64,000 nucleotides of DNA from Site-B1 sp963827785 (GTDB lineage: Bacteria; Bacteroidota; Bacteroidia; Flavobacteriales; Flavobacteriaceae). Below the pieces are notes generated by a model. That model was not told where the DNA came from. It saw nothing but the letters and a program-made list of their open reading frames with translations, and did not search any database. Position 1 is the first letter of the stretch; the number at the start of each line of letters is the position of its first letter. Where the stretch lies: contig CAWHCT010000007.1 in the NCBI GenBank assembly GCA_963827785.1, forward strand, positions 1 to 64,000, in the 5' to 3' direction. A program made the translations under genes and the position numbers. Shown here piece by piece: positions 25,458 to 34,221 of the stretch.

Positions 25458-26114
25458 TTAAAACCCAGCTGGCAAAGGAACCGTTGTAGTTTCAGAATTC
25501 CCCATACTAACGGTTATATCACCTTTATCTTTGGCTATAAAATTCTTACGATAGATAATTAAGTTTAGGTACATATCTACAGGACTATTTCCAAAAACAG
25601 ATCCTTGACGATTTTGAAACTGAGAATTATTAACAAAAGCCCTTAAAAACCAAGTATTGGTTGATGTATTTGGGTAAGCATAAACCTGATATCCTTCTAT
25701 ATTTAGAATTGATATTAAACTATTAGCAACAATTCCCTGATTTGCAACGGGTTCCTGATAATAAAATCCTTTTATGGTCACTAAATAATCATCTGTGGGA
25801 ATTTTTGTGTCGTAGTCCTGCAAACCATCTGTGGATAAATTATAAAAAATAAATTGAGCATAGTTTATTGGCCCATATTTACTAACATTAATATCATATT
25901 TAAGGATGGGTTGTGAACCGGTTTTGACTAATAATTTTGAATTTTGAATTTGGGAGAAAGCATCCGGATTTTCCAGATATAATTTATCATCTATAATTAC
26001 ATCACCAACAACATCCAGAGTTGCTGAAGGCGTATTTGTATTTATACCTACTTGTGCCGTTACTTCGTAGACTAACAGCAGCATAAAAAATAGAATAAAT
26101 AAATATTTCTTCAT
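25458..26114 (-). CDS. Secreted VGINT-type surface protein 3
   Basis: 218 residues with signal peptide (MKKYLFILFFMLLLVYEVTAQ) and the Bacteroidota motif VGINTNTPSATLDVVGD directly after it. This motif is usual at the N-terminus of secreted, often beta-rich, adhesin-like proteins. The rest is predicted beta-strand with a C-terminal stretch VYLNLIIYRKN-like shared with the two upstream paralogues (YVTLTIFDKSYF, WTIRTLIFSSDL). No T9SS sorting domain is visible. Last gene of a three-gene tandem set; function unknown. Confidence 0.78.
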   Translation of the reverse strand: MKKYLFILFFMLLLVYEVTAQVGINTNTPSATLDVVGDVIIDDKLYLENPDAFSQIQNSKLLVKTGSQPILKYDINVSKYGPINYAQFIFYNLSTDGLQDYDTKIPTDDYLVTIKGFYYQEPVANQGIVANSLISILNIEGYQVYAYPNTSTNTWFLRAFVNNSQFQNRQGSVFGNSPVDMYLNLIIYRKNFIAKDKGDITVSMGNSETTTVPLPAGF

Positions 26115-26124
26115 TTAATATTAA

Positions 26125-26754
26125 TTAAAACAAAACCGGAATTGATGAGGCTGCTCCTGTATTACTTCCACCCAGATCCGTTGTTATGGGTGGTAAGTTT
26201 TTAAAGTAGGATTTATCAAAAATTGTCAAAGTGACATAATAATCGATTTTGTCACCTGAATCAAGATCCAATGTCCTGTTTCTTATTTCAAGATGCCATG
26301 TCCCCCCACTTATGAATGTGTTGACCACAAAATTACCTATAGAATTTCGCGTGCCTACTGGTACTTTTTTTATCGCATCTCCTACATAACGAAAATTAGA
26401 AATACTAACGACGTATTTGGTTGCATCAAATTGCAAGTCAGCGTCTGTAACATTATCTAAACTAAGATCTGTAAAATGGTAATTTATAACATTTATTGGG
26501 GCTACATCTAAAGTACTTAAATCTAAAATTGCAATTTCTCCGACAGGTGTCGAGTTTTTTATTCGGGCTATAAGTTGAAAATCTTCATCAATTGGCGAAA
26601 TGGTTGATAGCGACCCGATTTCAAAAGATCCCTGTACTAAGGCATCTCCAGCCACATGCAAATCAGCAAGTGGATTATCCGTCCCAATTCCAACTTGCGC
26701 ATTAACGCTAAAAAATTGGAATATGATAAGTATAATAATTAATCTTATTTTCAT
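26125..26754 (-). CDS. Secreted VGINT-type surface protein 2
   Basis: 209 residues from ATG 26754 (MKIRLIIILIIFQFFSVNAQ, signal peptide). The open frame extends upstream to 26934, but that part overlaps the previous gene and has no family similarity. VGIGTDNPLADLHVAGD follows the signal peptide. Paralogue of the flanking genes, separated by 8 and 10 bp, so one operon. Function unknown; likely surface-exposed. Confidence 0.78.
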   Translation of the reverse strand: MKIRLIIILIIFQFFSVNAQVGIGTDNPLADLHVAGDALVQGSFEIGSLSTISPIDEDFQLIARIKNSTPVGEIAILDLSTLDVAPINVINYHFTDLSLDNVTDADLQFDATKYVVSISNFRYVGDAIKKVPVGTRNSIGNFVVNTFISGGTWHLEIRNRTLDLDSGDKIDYYVTLTIFDKSYFKNLPPITTDLGGSNTGAASSIPVLF

Positions 26755-26762
26755 ATCATTTT

Positions 26763-27392
26763 TTAATCTAGAATTGGTATTAAAGCACTGCCGGTAGACC
26801 CATTGGCCATAGGAATACCAATAGATCCAAATTGTTTTGATAGATCGCTTGAAAAGATTAAAGTTCTTATGGTCCAAGTACCAATTACACCAGCATCTGA
26901 TGCAGATCTGGGATAATCGGCCAAAATATGCCACTTATTATCTTTAACAAAAGTAGAAGCATAGGGTAAACTACTTTTATCTTTTCCATCTGTCGGAGTA
27001 GATGTCATCAATATTTCCTGATCATAAGATGCTGAAATAGTGATCATAACATAGTTCGTCGCATCAACCCCAGTATCAAATTCTTTAACCCAATCCAAAT
27101 TAGGATTTGTAATTATATAATCCTGAACATATCCTAATGCCGCGCCGGTTGGATTACTGACATCCAAAGTTTTAATAGTATTATCGATATCCTGAATAAG
27201 AAAGGTTGATGTATTAGATTGGTCCAAAGCCATTATGGTCCCAATATCTACAGTGTTGGAAACCTTCATACCTCCGGCAACTTCCAACTTGGTCCGTGGG
27301 TTGTCTGTATTGATTCCAACCTGTGCAAAACCAAGAGAAAAAAGCAAAATAGCCCAAAGGTTAAGTAGATACTTCTTCTTTAAAATATGCAT
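26763..27392 (-). CDS. Secreted VGINT-type surface protein 1
   Basis: 209 residues from ATG 27392 (MHILKKKYLLNLWAILLFSL). The TTG at 27401 is upstream of the ATG by three codons and is less likely. VGINTDNPRTKLEVAGGMKV follows the signal peptide. First gene of the operon driven by the promoter at 27413-27443. Divergent from the T9SS protein gene at 27544, which suggests a shared surface-structure locus. Confidence 0.78.
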   Translation of the reverse strand: MHILKKKYLLNLWAILLFSLGFAQVGINTDNPRTKLEVAGGMKVSNTVDIGTIMALDQSNTSTFLIQDIDNTIKTLDVSNPTGAALGYVQDYIITNPNLDWVKEFDTGVDATNYVMITISASYDQEILMTSTPTDGKDKSSLPYASTFVKDNKWHILADYPRSASDAGVIGTWTIRTLIFSSDLSKQFGSIGIPMANGSTGSALIPILD

Positions 27393-27412
27393 AAATCCCA
27401 ATTTGAGGCAAA

Positions 27413-27443
27413 CAAATGTATGTATTTATACTATCATTTTCAA
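27413..27443 (-). promoter_or_regulatory. Consensus promoter of the VGINT operon
   Basis: On the minus strand: TTG (27443-27441), 20-nt spacer, TACATTTG (27420-27413). Both elements match the Bacteroidota consensus. Confidence 0.7.
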
Positions 27444-27484
27444 ATATTTTTTACTGTTTATCGAAGTTATTTACTTTTAATCGT

Positions 27485-27492
27485 TATATTTG
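27485..27492 (+). promoter_or_regulatory. -7 box TATATTTG of the T9SS protein gene
   Basis: Perfect -7 match 51 bp before the start at 27544; no TTG at the ideal -33 distance. Confidence 0.5.
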
Positions 27493-27543
27493 ATCTATAT
27501 TAAGTTACAGTTAGGTATTTATGACCCCAAATTATAATTGCTA

Positions 27544-29280
27544 ATGAAAACAATTTTATGCCTACTTAGCCTCTTTTGTGGATACTTTTCTTACTCACAA
27601 CTTACCGTGCGGAATGGCGCTATGATCTATGCTACAGATGATTATATTTATGTAGAAGATGATGTCGACCTTACTGAGCCTGAATCCAAATTATATCTCA
27701 GAAATGATGGCCAACTATTGCAAGGTCCCGCGATAACAGGAAATTCAGGGCTTGGAGAATTAAGTGTGCAACAAAATGGTACAGTACATGAATTTGCCTA
27801 TAATTACTGGTGCTCACCTGTAGGAAATGTAGATGCAAATGATCTTCTTAATAGATCGGCTCGTGTTAACTTAATAGACGATTCAACCGGATCGATAAGC
27901 AGTAATAATGCATTATTTACATCAGCTTATGAAGGCATTTCGTCACCTCTCACTATTTCAACAAGGTGGCTTTACACCTTTACAACAAGCACTGATTATT
28001 CTGATTGGAATTATGTTGGCGCTGCAGGAGATATTCTAACAGGATTGGGCTTTACTATGAAAGGAACTAATGGTTCGGGCAGCAATCAATTATATGACTT
28101 TAGAGGGAAACCTAATAATGGCACAATTTCAAATTTAGTGACAGCCGATAATTTTACTTTGGTTGGCAATCCATACCCAAGTGCTGTTGACACTCGCGAG
28201 GTAATTTGGGATGCAAATAACAGAAATACTATAGAAGGCACTCTGTATTATTGGGAACAGGACTTAAGTGTCTTATCTCACCATATTTCAAATTATTCAG
28301 GTGGTTATGCAACATATACCATTGCTGAGGATGGTTCACAAACCTTTACTCCTGCTACTTTCGATACTTATAATGAAGATGGTTCATTTAATACAATGGG
28401 AGCTTCAAGCACCACCAGTAAACGTGCAAGACGTTACATTCCTGTTGGACAAGGATTTATGGTAAAAGGGCAAACAGGAATAACAGGTACAAATTATTTC
28501 ACGTTAAGAAATAGTCACAGAACATTTTATAAGCAGTCTGATGCTGACAGCCAGTTTTTTAGAACTAATTCGAATTTAGAATCAGATAATTTAGATCCAA
28601 GTTACAAACGATTTCGGTTGAACATCGACTTTAATGATTTGTACACTCGTCAGTTAGTGCAAACATTTCATGAATCGGCGACACCCGGATTTGACTATGG
28701 TCTTGAATCAAAACACCCGGAAGATGTTGACAGCGATGCCTTTTGGACCATTGATAATGTAGCTTTTGTTGCCGAAGCTAATGCTTATGATGAATCGTTG
28801 ACTCTTCCTTTAAGCTTTAACTTAAACGAACAAACCTCACTAAGAATAAGGATTCTGGATGTCCAGAATTTTAGCGATGCACAAACTATATACATTCATG
28901 ATGTCGATAATGATATCTATATCGATCTACTCCAAAATAATTTTGAATTCACATTGCCACTAGGTGTTCACACCAATAAATACGAAATAACATTTACCGA
29001 TAACTCGACTTTGGGGCTTGATGACAATTTGCAATTGGATAAAGTATCAGTTTTTCAAAATAACGACATATCTCAATTGTCAATTATAAATCCAAATGCT
29101 TTGGATCTAAAGCATTTAATAGTTTTTGATGTTAGCGGCAAACAGATAATAGAGCAAGAACTTTCGAATCAAAACAATTATGAAATTTCTACTAAAAACC
29201 TAAGTGATGGTGTTTATTTGGTAAAATTATCCTTAGGAGATAATAGAATAATTACAAAAAAGATCATAGTTAAGAATTAA
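27544..29280 (+). CDS. Secreted protein with T9SS type A sorting domain
   Basis: 578 residues from ATG 27544. The TTG at 27538 is less likely. Signal peptide (MKTILCLLSLFCGYFSYSQ). A large beta-rich region contains the repeated flavobacterial elements EFAYNYWCSPVG, FTLVGNPYPSAVDT and IPVGQGFMVKG. The C-terminal ~75-residue Por-secretion-like domain (HLIVFDVSGKQIIEQELS, LSDGVYLVKLSLG, KKIIVKN) routes it through the type IX secretion system to the surface. This group usually has no enzyme domain. Possibly an adhesin or matrix protein; the ligand is unknown. Confidence 0.85.
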   Translation: MKTILCLLSLFCGYFSYSQLTVRNGAMIYATDDYIYVEDDVDLTEPESKLYLRNDGQLLQGPAITGNSGLGELSVQQNGTVHEFAYNYWCSPVGNVDANDLLNRSARVNLIDDSTGSISSNNALFTSAYEGISSPLTISTRWLYTFTTSTDYSDWNYVGAAGDILTGLGFTMKGTNGSGSNQLYDFRGKPNNGTISNLVTADNFTLVGNPYPSAVDTREVIWDANNRNTIEGTLYYWEQDLSVLSHHISNYSGGYATYTIAEDGSQTFTPATFDTYNEDGSFNTMGASSTTSKRARRYIPVGQGFMVKGQTGITGTNYFTLRNSHRTFYKQSDADSQFFRTNSNLESDNLDPSYKRFRLNIDFNDLYTRQLVQTFHESATPGFDYGLESKHPEDVDSDAFWTIDNVAFVAEANAYDESLTLPLSFNLNEQTSLRIRILDVQNFSDAQTIYIHDVDNDIYIDLLQNNFEFTLPLGVHTNKYEITFTDNSTLGLDDNLQLDKVSVFQNNDISQLSIINPNALDLKHLIVFDVSGKQIIEQELSNQNNYEISTKNLSDGVYLVKLSLGDNRIITKKIIVKN

Positions 29281-29366
29281 TATCATTAAAAAATTATATC
29301 AATAAATGATGACTTGATTGCTAAGCCTACCGAGGTATAGTTTCCTCTATTTATAAAATTTTTAAA

Positions 29367-29747
29367 CTACTCGTTTTGTAAACTTCTTAAAATAATCATT
29401 CCTATTCTGGAAATTATAAATACAAAGCAACCAAATGTGGTGGTTAGCAATGCAATTTTAAGGCCTCCAGCTAAAATTGATGGAGATATGTCTCCTAATC
29501 GTTCTATAGCATCAAATGCGGAGATTAATCCTAAAAGAGACCCAAATAATCCTAGAACAAATCCTAAAAGACCTGAATAACCAACCAAACTCAACATCTT
29601 TTTCGATTTTACTGGTTTCTTTTTTAGATTCACAAATCCCATTACTAAAAAGATTAAGGAAAGAATTAAAGTAATTAAGATTAAAGACATCATTAATGGA
29701 CCTCCATCCATAAAAATATTCAAAGGAATTGATAATACGTTATTCAT
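29367..29747 (-). CDS. MotA/TolQ/ExbB-type membrane protein
   Basis: 126 residues with three predicted membrane segments (~18-38, ~52-78, ~95-118). The central GYSGLLGFVLGLFGSLLGLISAFDAI and following GGLKIALLTTTFG match the conserved TolQ/MotA core. The protein is much shorter than TolQ and has only the core, as in a number of flavobacterial homologues. No ExbD/TolR partner is adjacent. Proton-channel role inferred from family only. Confidence 0.72.
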   Translation of the reverse strand: MNNVLSIPLNIFMDGGPLMMSLILITLILSLIFLVMGFVNLKKKPVKSKKMLSLVGYSGLLGFVLGLFGSLLGLISAFDAIERLGDISPSILAGGLKIALLTTTFGCFVFIISRIGMIILRSLQNE

Positions 29748-29772
29748 AATTAATGGTTTTACTAAATAAACT

Positions 29773-30180
29773 TTATTTTTTCTTTAAATGACTTTCTATA
29801 TCACTCAAATGTAGTTTCAATGCTTGTGCAGAAATATGAATCTCTTTTATTAAAAGTGATAAAGACAAAATCAATAAAAGCAATGCTATACCAAATACCC
29901 AAATGGCAACTACATGTTGGTCTATGTATATAAGAAACATTGTTAAAACACATAGAAGTAAGCTCGTGATACCGAAAATTTGCATCCAACGCGTAAGGTA
30001 CAATCTCAGTTTAAGGTTTTTAATTTGCTGAATTAAAGACTCATCCATTTCTTTAAGATATTTGTCATGCAAATTTCTGATAACTGCTGCATAGGCTAAA
30101 AACCTGTTGGTATAAGCCAGCATGATCAATGATATCGCTGAAAATAAAAGTGCTGGGGTTGTAAGGGTTAATTCTTCCAT
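29773..30180 (-). CDS. DUF2721 family membrane protein
   Basis: 135 residues. An N-terminal helix (TTPALLFSAISLIMLAYTNR) is followed by a charged segment, two further hydrophobic helices (~62-84, ~90-110) and a basic C-terminus. Pattern and length fit DUF2721. It lies 25 bp upstream of the MotA/TolQ-like gene, same strand, so they are likely co-transcribed. Function unknown. Confidence 0.78.
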   Translation of the reverse strand: MEELTLTTPALLFSAISLIMLAYTNRFLAYAAVIRNLHDKYLKEMDESLIQQIKNLKLRLYLTRWMQIFGITSLLLCVLTMFLIYIDQHVVAIWVFGIALLLLILSLSLLIKEIHISAQALKLHLSDIESHLKKK

Positions 30181-30197
30181 AGATCAAAATTAATCAT

Positions 30198-30230
30198 AAA
30201 AAGCGAACTTTGAAGGTTCGCTTTTTTTTT
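30198..30230 (-). terminator. Terminator downstream of lpd (usable in both directions)
   Basis: AAAAAGCGAAC...GTTCGCTTTTTTTT hairpin between the lpd 3' end and the DUF2721 start. Confidence 0.8.
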
Positions 30231-30266
30231 TAAAACCTCTCGGCTGGCTCGAGGTGACAATATTAT

Positions 30267-31669
30267 TTAAATATGAAGTGCTCTATCATCTGTTGCAGCT
30301 AAGAGCCGCTTCTTTAATAGCTTCTGTAAATGTTGGATGCGCATGAGACATTCTTGCAATATCTTCTGCACTTGCCCTGATATTCCATGGCCACAACTGC
30401 TTCAGCAATCATATCTGCAGCTCGGGCTCCAATCATGTGTACACCCAAAATTTCATCTGTCTTTTTGTCGGCCAGAATTTTTACAAATCCGTCCAGATCC
30501 ATACTCGCTCTACTCCTGCCTAAGGCTCTCATAGGGAATTGTCCAACTTTGTATTCCACTCCTGATTCTTTTAATTCTTCTTCGGTCTTTCCTACTGAAG
30601 CAACTTCCGGCCATGTGTAAACAACACCTGGAATTAAATTATAATCAATATGTGGTTTTTGTCCTGCAATGGTTTCCGCAACAAACACACCTTCTTCTTC
30701 TGCCTTATGCGCTAACATAGCTCCTTTAATTACATCGCCTATAGCGTAAATATTTGATGCTGCCGTTTGAAGCTGACCATTTACTTCAACTTGACCTTTG
30801 TCATTTAGTTTTACTCCTGCGGCATCTGCATTTAGTCCATCGGTATAAGGACGACGACCAACAGAAACCAAACAGTAATCACCTTTAAATTCAACTTCCT
30901 CACCTTTTTTGTTATCAGCCTTAACAATGACCTCATTTCCTTTTCGTTCTACAGATTTGACCTTATGTGAAACATTCATGCTGAATTTTGACTTTTTGAA
31001 AACCTTATTCAATTCTTTCGAAAGTCCGGAATCCATTGTTGGAATTATCCTATCCATGTATTCCACGACAGTTACTTCAGATCCCAATCGTCTGTATACC
31101 TGCCCAAGTTCTAACCCAATGACACCTCCACCAATTATGATTAGGTGTTTCGGAATCTCTTTAAGTTTTAATGCTTCTGTCGATGTTATAACACGTTCTT
31201 TATCAACAGTTATAAATGGAAGACTTGAAGGTTTACTTCCAGTTGCAATAATTGTGTTTTTGGCTTCAATTTCAATCGACTCTTTTCCTTTTATTAAAAT
31301 ATGAGTAGCATTCTTAAAAGATCCTATACCTTCATAAACATCGATCTTATTTTTCTTCATCAAGAAATCAATCCCGCCAGTAGTTTGATCAACAACCGCC
31401 TGTTTACGGGCAATCATTTTTTCCAGATTCACCTTAACATCTCCGGGAATATCAATACCGTGTTCTTCAAAATGCTTGACTGCATCTTCATAATGATGAG
31501 ACGAATCGAGAAGTGCTTTACTGGGAATACAACCAACATTTAAGCAGGTTCCACCAAGTGTTGAATACTTTTCTATTATTGCTGTTTTTAAACCTAATTG
31601 TGCACATCTAATCGCGGCAACATACCCTCCGGGACCTGAACCAATAACGGCTACATCGTATTTATTCAT
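30267..31669 (-). pseudogene. lpd: Dihydrolipoyl dehydrogenase with two C-terminal frameshifts
   Basis: E3 of 2-oxo-acid dehydrogenase complexes. Residues 1-~430 are normal: FAD site GSGPGGYVAAIRCAQLG, redox pair GGTCLNVGCIPSK, NAD site IIGGGVIGLELGQVYRRLG, YAIGDV. After MIAEAVVAMEYQ an extra base (a C among 30375-30377, plus strand) shifts the frame, and the rest as read (GKCRRYCKNVS) is not family-like. Undoing it gives ASAEDIARMSHAHPTFTE, with the catalytic His/Glu dyad, and undoing a second extra base at 30300 gives AATDDRALHI and a stop at 30267. The total of 1403 nt fits two insertions. For a core enzyme, sequencing error is a serious alternative to gene loss. Confidence 0.88.
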
Positions 31670-31750
31670 AAGATAACTTGTTTATCAATTTCGTAATTGA
31701 AAGCAAAAGTACAAATGTTTTATTTGACGGCAATAAAAAATATCCAGGGC

Positions 31751-32254
31751 TTAGTATAATGCGATTTTTGTTTTAGTTAATCCTAATTCTTTTAGATATT
31801 CGGCAACCTCTAATGCTTCATCTCCTCCTTTGTTTGCATGATGTAGAAGTGTAAAGCCATGTGGACCCTTGGCATTTAGAAGATTAGGCGAAAATTCTAA
31901 CATTGGTTTTATTATATTCATTTTACCGAATAAGGCCGTTGTAAAAATATTGGCCTGTGCGCCTTGATCTAAAAAATATTTTACAAGTTCTTTATATCCA
32001 ACATGACTGGCTGCTCCCAAACCAGTTTCAAAATCCCCATATTTCCAATCATGCGCCGCGTTTAAAAGAGTTGGATGCTCTTCTAGCAATACCTTGACAA
32101 CATCAAAATTGGAGTGCGAAGCTCCTACAAATTTTTTAACAAGAGCTTTGTCTAATTGCGGATCTTCTTGCCTTGAAACATATGCATGCATCGAAAAAGA
32201 AGGTACTATTAATGATGCGATTCCTACCGACTTAATAAATTGATTTCTATTCAT
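31751..32254 (-). CDS. Small exported ankyrin-repeat protein
   Basis: 167 residues. The N-terminus MNRNQFIKSVGIASLIVPS resembles a Sec/Tat-like leader. Three to four ankyrin repeats follow (FDVVKVLLEEHPTLLNAAHDW, GYKELVKYFLDQGAQANIF, MNIIKPMLEFSPNLLNAKG, GFTLLHHANKGG). Probably a periplasmic protein-binding scaffold; no enzymatic motif. Unlike the large ankyrin protein at 8993 it has no MACPF domain, and the two do not look like recent duplicates. Confidence 0.8.
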   Translation of the reverse strand: MNRNQFIKSVGIASLIVPSFSMHAYVSRQEDPQLDKALVKKFVGASHSNFDVVKVLLEEHPTLLNAAHDWKYGDFETGLGAASHVGYKELVKYFLDQGAQANIFTTALFGKMNIIKPMLEFSPNLLNAKGPHGFTLLHHANKGGDEALEVAEYLKELGLTKTKIALY

Positions 32255-32384
32255 AATGGATAGTTTTTAAGTAAGTTATAAATTAAACAGACATACAGCA
32301 TGTTATTTAACATTGCTTTATGTTGATTTGGATTTGATCAAGTAAGATATTTAAAGAATTGGATAAATAAGAAAGCAATACAAA

Positions 32385-32843
32385 CTAAATTGAAATTGCT
32401 GTTGTATGCTTAACTTCATTGATCATAAACATACTGTGTGTACTTCCTATATGATTAATGGTTGTTAATTTTTCTACCATAAACTCTCTGAATGCCTCCA
32501 TATCTTTAACTAATACTTTAAGTAAATAATCATAATCTCCACTAATATGGTAGCATTCCAATACTTCTGGTAAGTTGGTAACTTCTTTTTCAAATTTAAC
32601 TACATATTCCTGAGAATGCTGAACTAATTTAACATGGCAGAATGCCACAAAACCCTTGTTAACCTTTTCTTTTTTAATTAAAGCAACATATTTGGAGATC
32701 ACTCCGGTCTTTTCAAGCTTTTTTATACGTTCATAGATTGCAGTAACTGATAAATTGAGTTTGTTAGAGAGTTCTTTGTTGGTTTGTTTACTGTCTTCTT
32801 GAAGTAACTCCAGAAGTTTATGATCTATTAAATCCATTTTCAT
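32385..32843 (-). CDS. Lrp/AsnC family transcriptional regulator
   Basis: 152 residues. N-terminal winged HTH (LDHKLLELLQEDSK-like start, ELSNKLNLSVTAIYERIKKLE, GVISKYVALI) and C-terminal RAM ligand-binding domain (GFVAFCHVKL, CYHISGDYDYLLKVLVKDM). Divergently transcribed from the PLP lyase gene at 33007 with a 163-bp gap, the classic arrangement for a regulator that senses an amino acid and controls its breakdown enzyme. Confidence 0.92.
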   Translation of the reverse strand: MKMDLIDHKLLELLQEDSKQTNKELSNKLNLSVTAIYERIKKLEKTGVISKYVALIKKEKVNKGFVAFCHVKLVQHSQEYVVKFEKEVTNLPEVLECYHISGDYDYLLKVLVKDMEAFREFMVEKLTTINHIGSTHSMFMINEVKHTTAISI

Positions 32844-33006
32844 ATTGAAAAATTTTCAGATTAATTCAATTTTTAATTCTATTTATAACAAATATATCTA
32901 ATTTTTAGACTATTATTAGATTTATATTCTATATTATCTGATATCGATTGATTTTTAATCGTTATATTCCGAAATTTGATTAATTCAAACCATAAATCTT
33001 ACTGAC

Positions 33007-34221
33007 ATGAAATTCAATCCAGCAAACGACGTACAGGACCTTCAACATTTTGGAGAATTTGGAGGAGTCAATCCATCTATTTCCGATTCTGCAACTTATA
33101 CATTTCTTTCAGCAAAAAAAATGTTTGACACCTTTGAAGGTAAAGCTGAAGGATGCTACTTATACTCTCGACATTCATCTCCGAGTAATTTATATTTAGG
33201 CGAAGCAATCGCAGCAATGGAGGGTACTGAAACTGCAAATGTTACAGCATCTGGAATGGGTGCTATTACTCCAGTTATGCTGCAAATATGTAATGCCGGT
33301 GATCATATAATAAGCAGTAGGACCATTTATGGAGGAACCTATGCGTTCCTTAAGAATTTTGCACCCAGACTTAATATCAACACATCATTTGTCGACATAA
33401 CCAAATTGGATATTGTTGAAGCTGCGATTACAAAAAATACTAAAATGATTTTCTGCGAAGCCGTTAGCAATCCCTTACTGGAAATTGCAGATTTATCTGG
33501 TTTAGCCAAAATAGCGAAAAAACATAGTATAAAATTAGTTGTGGATAATACATTTTCTCCATTATCGGTGTCTCCGGCTAAACTTGGTGCAGATGTGGTA
33601 ATACACAGTTTGACTAAATTCATAAATGGAACCAACGACACAGTAGGTGGTGTAATTTGTGGTACTCAGGAATTTATTAATCAACTGCGAAGTGTAAATG
33701 ATGGTGCTTGTATGTTGTTAGGAGCTACTATGGACAGCTTGAGAGCTGCCTCTATTATGAAAAACTTAAGGACTTTACATTTAAGGGTTAAACAACACAG
33801 TAAAAACGCCCAATACTTAGCAGAACGATTTGAACAAGATGGATTAAAAACAGTGTATCCGGGGTTAAAATCGCATCCAGGTTATCAATTATACAAAAAC
33901 ATGATTAATGCAGAATTTGGTTTTGGAGGTTTAATTACAATTGACGTAGGTTGTATTGATAAAGCTAATGAATTAATGGAGCGCATGCAGCATGATAAAT
34001 TAGGTTATTTGGCAGTAAGTTTAGGTTTCTACAAAACCCTGTTTAGTGCTCCCGGAACATCAACTTCATCAGAAATTCCTGAATCAGAGCAAAAAGCTAT
34101 GGGATTAAGCGATGGTTTGATTCGTTTCTCGATTGGATTGGATAATGATATAGAACGTACATACCAAATGATGAAACAATGCATGATCGATGTAGGTATT
34201 TTAAAGGCAGAAATGGTTTAA
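33007..34221 (+). CDS. Cys/Met metabolism PLP enzyme, methionine gamma-lyase-like
   Basis: 404 residues. Fold-type I: substrate-region YSRHSSPSNLYLGEAIAAMEG, SGMGAI, VVDNTFSPLSVSPAKLGADVV, and the PLP lysine in HSLTKFINGTNDTVGG. The C-terminal SLGFYKTLFSAPGTSTSSEIPE is the usual gamma-family block. Likely cleaves methionine to methanethiol, 2-oxobutyrate and ammonia, but cystathionine or homocysteine lyase activity cannot be ruled out. The divergent Lrp-type regulator supports an amino-acid-breakdown role. Its last 4 bp overlap the convergent gene at 34218. Confidence 0.85.
   Translation: MKFNPANDVQDLQHFGEFGGVNPSISDSATYTFLSAKKMFDTFEGKAEGCYLYSRHSSPSNLYLGEAIAAMEGTETANVTASGMGAITPVMLQICNAGDHIISSRTIYGGTYAFLKNFAPRLNINTSFVDITKLDIVEAAITKNTKMIFCEAVSNPLLEIADLSGLAKIAKKHSIKLVVDNTFSPLSVSPAKLGADVVIHSLTKFINGTNDTVGGVICGTQEFINQLRSVNDGACMLLGATMDSLRAASIMKNLRTLHLRVKQHSKNAQYLAERFEQDGLKTVYPGLKSHPGYQLYKNMINAEFGFGGLITIDVGCIDKANELMERMQHDKLGYLAVSLGFYKTLFSAPGTSTSSEIPESEQKAMGLSDGLIRFSIGLDNDIERTYQMMKQCMIDVGILKAEMV

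Noticed and set aside
30267..30400. Programmed frameshifting in lpd.
   Set aside because: No slippery heptamer with a downstream structure, and two separate shifts would be needed.
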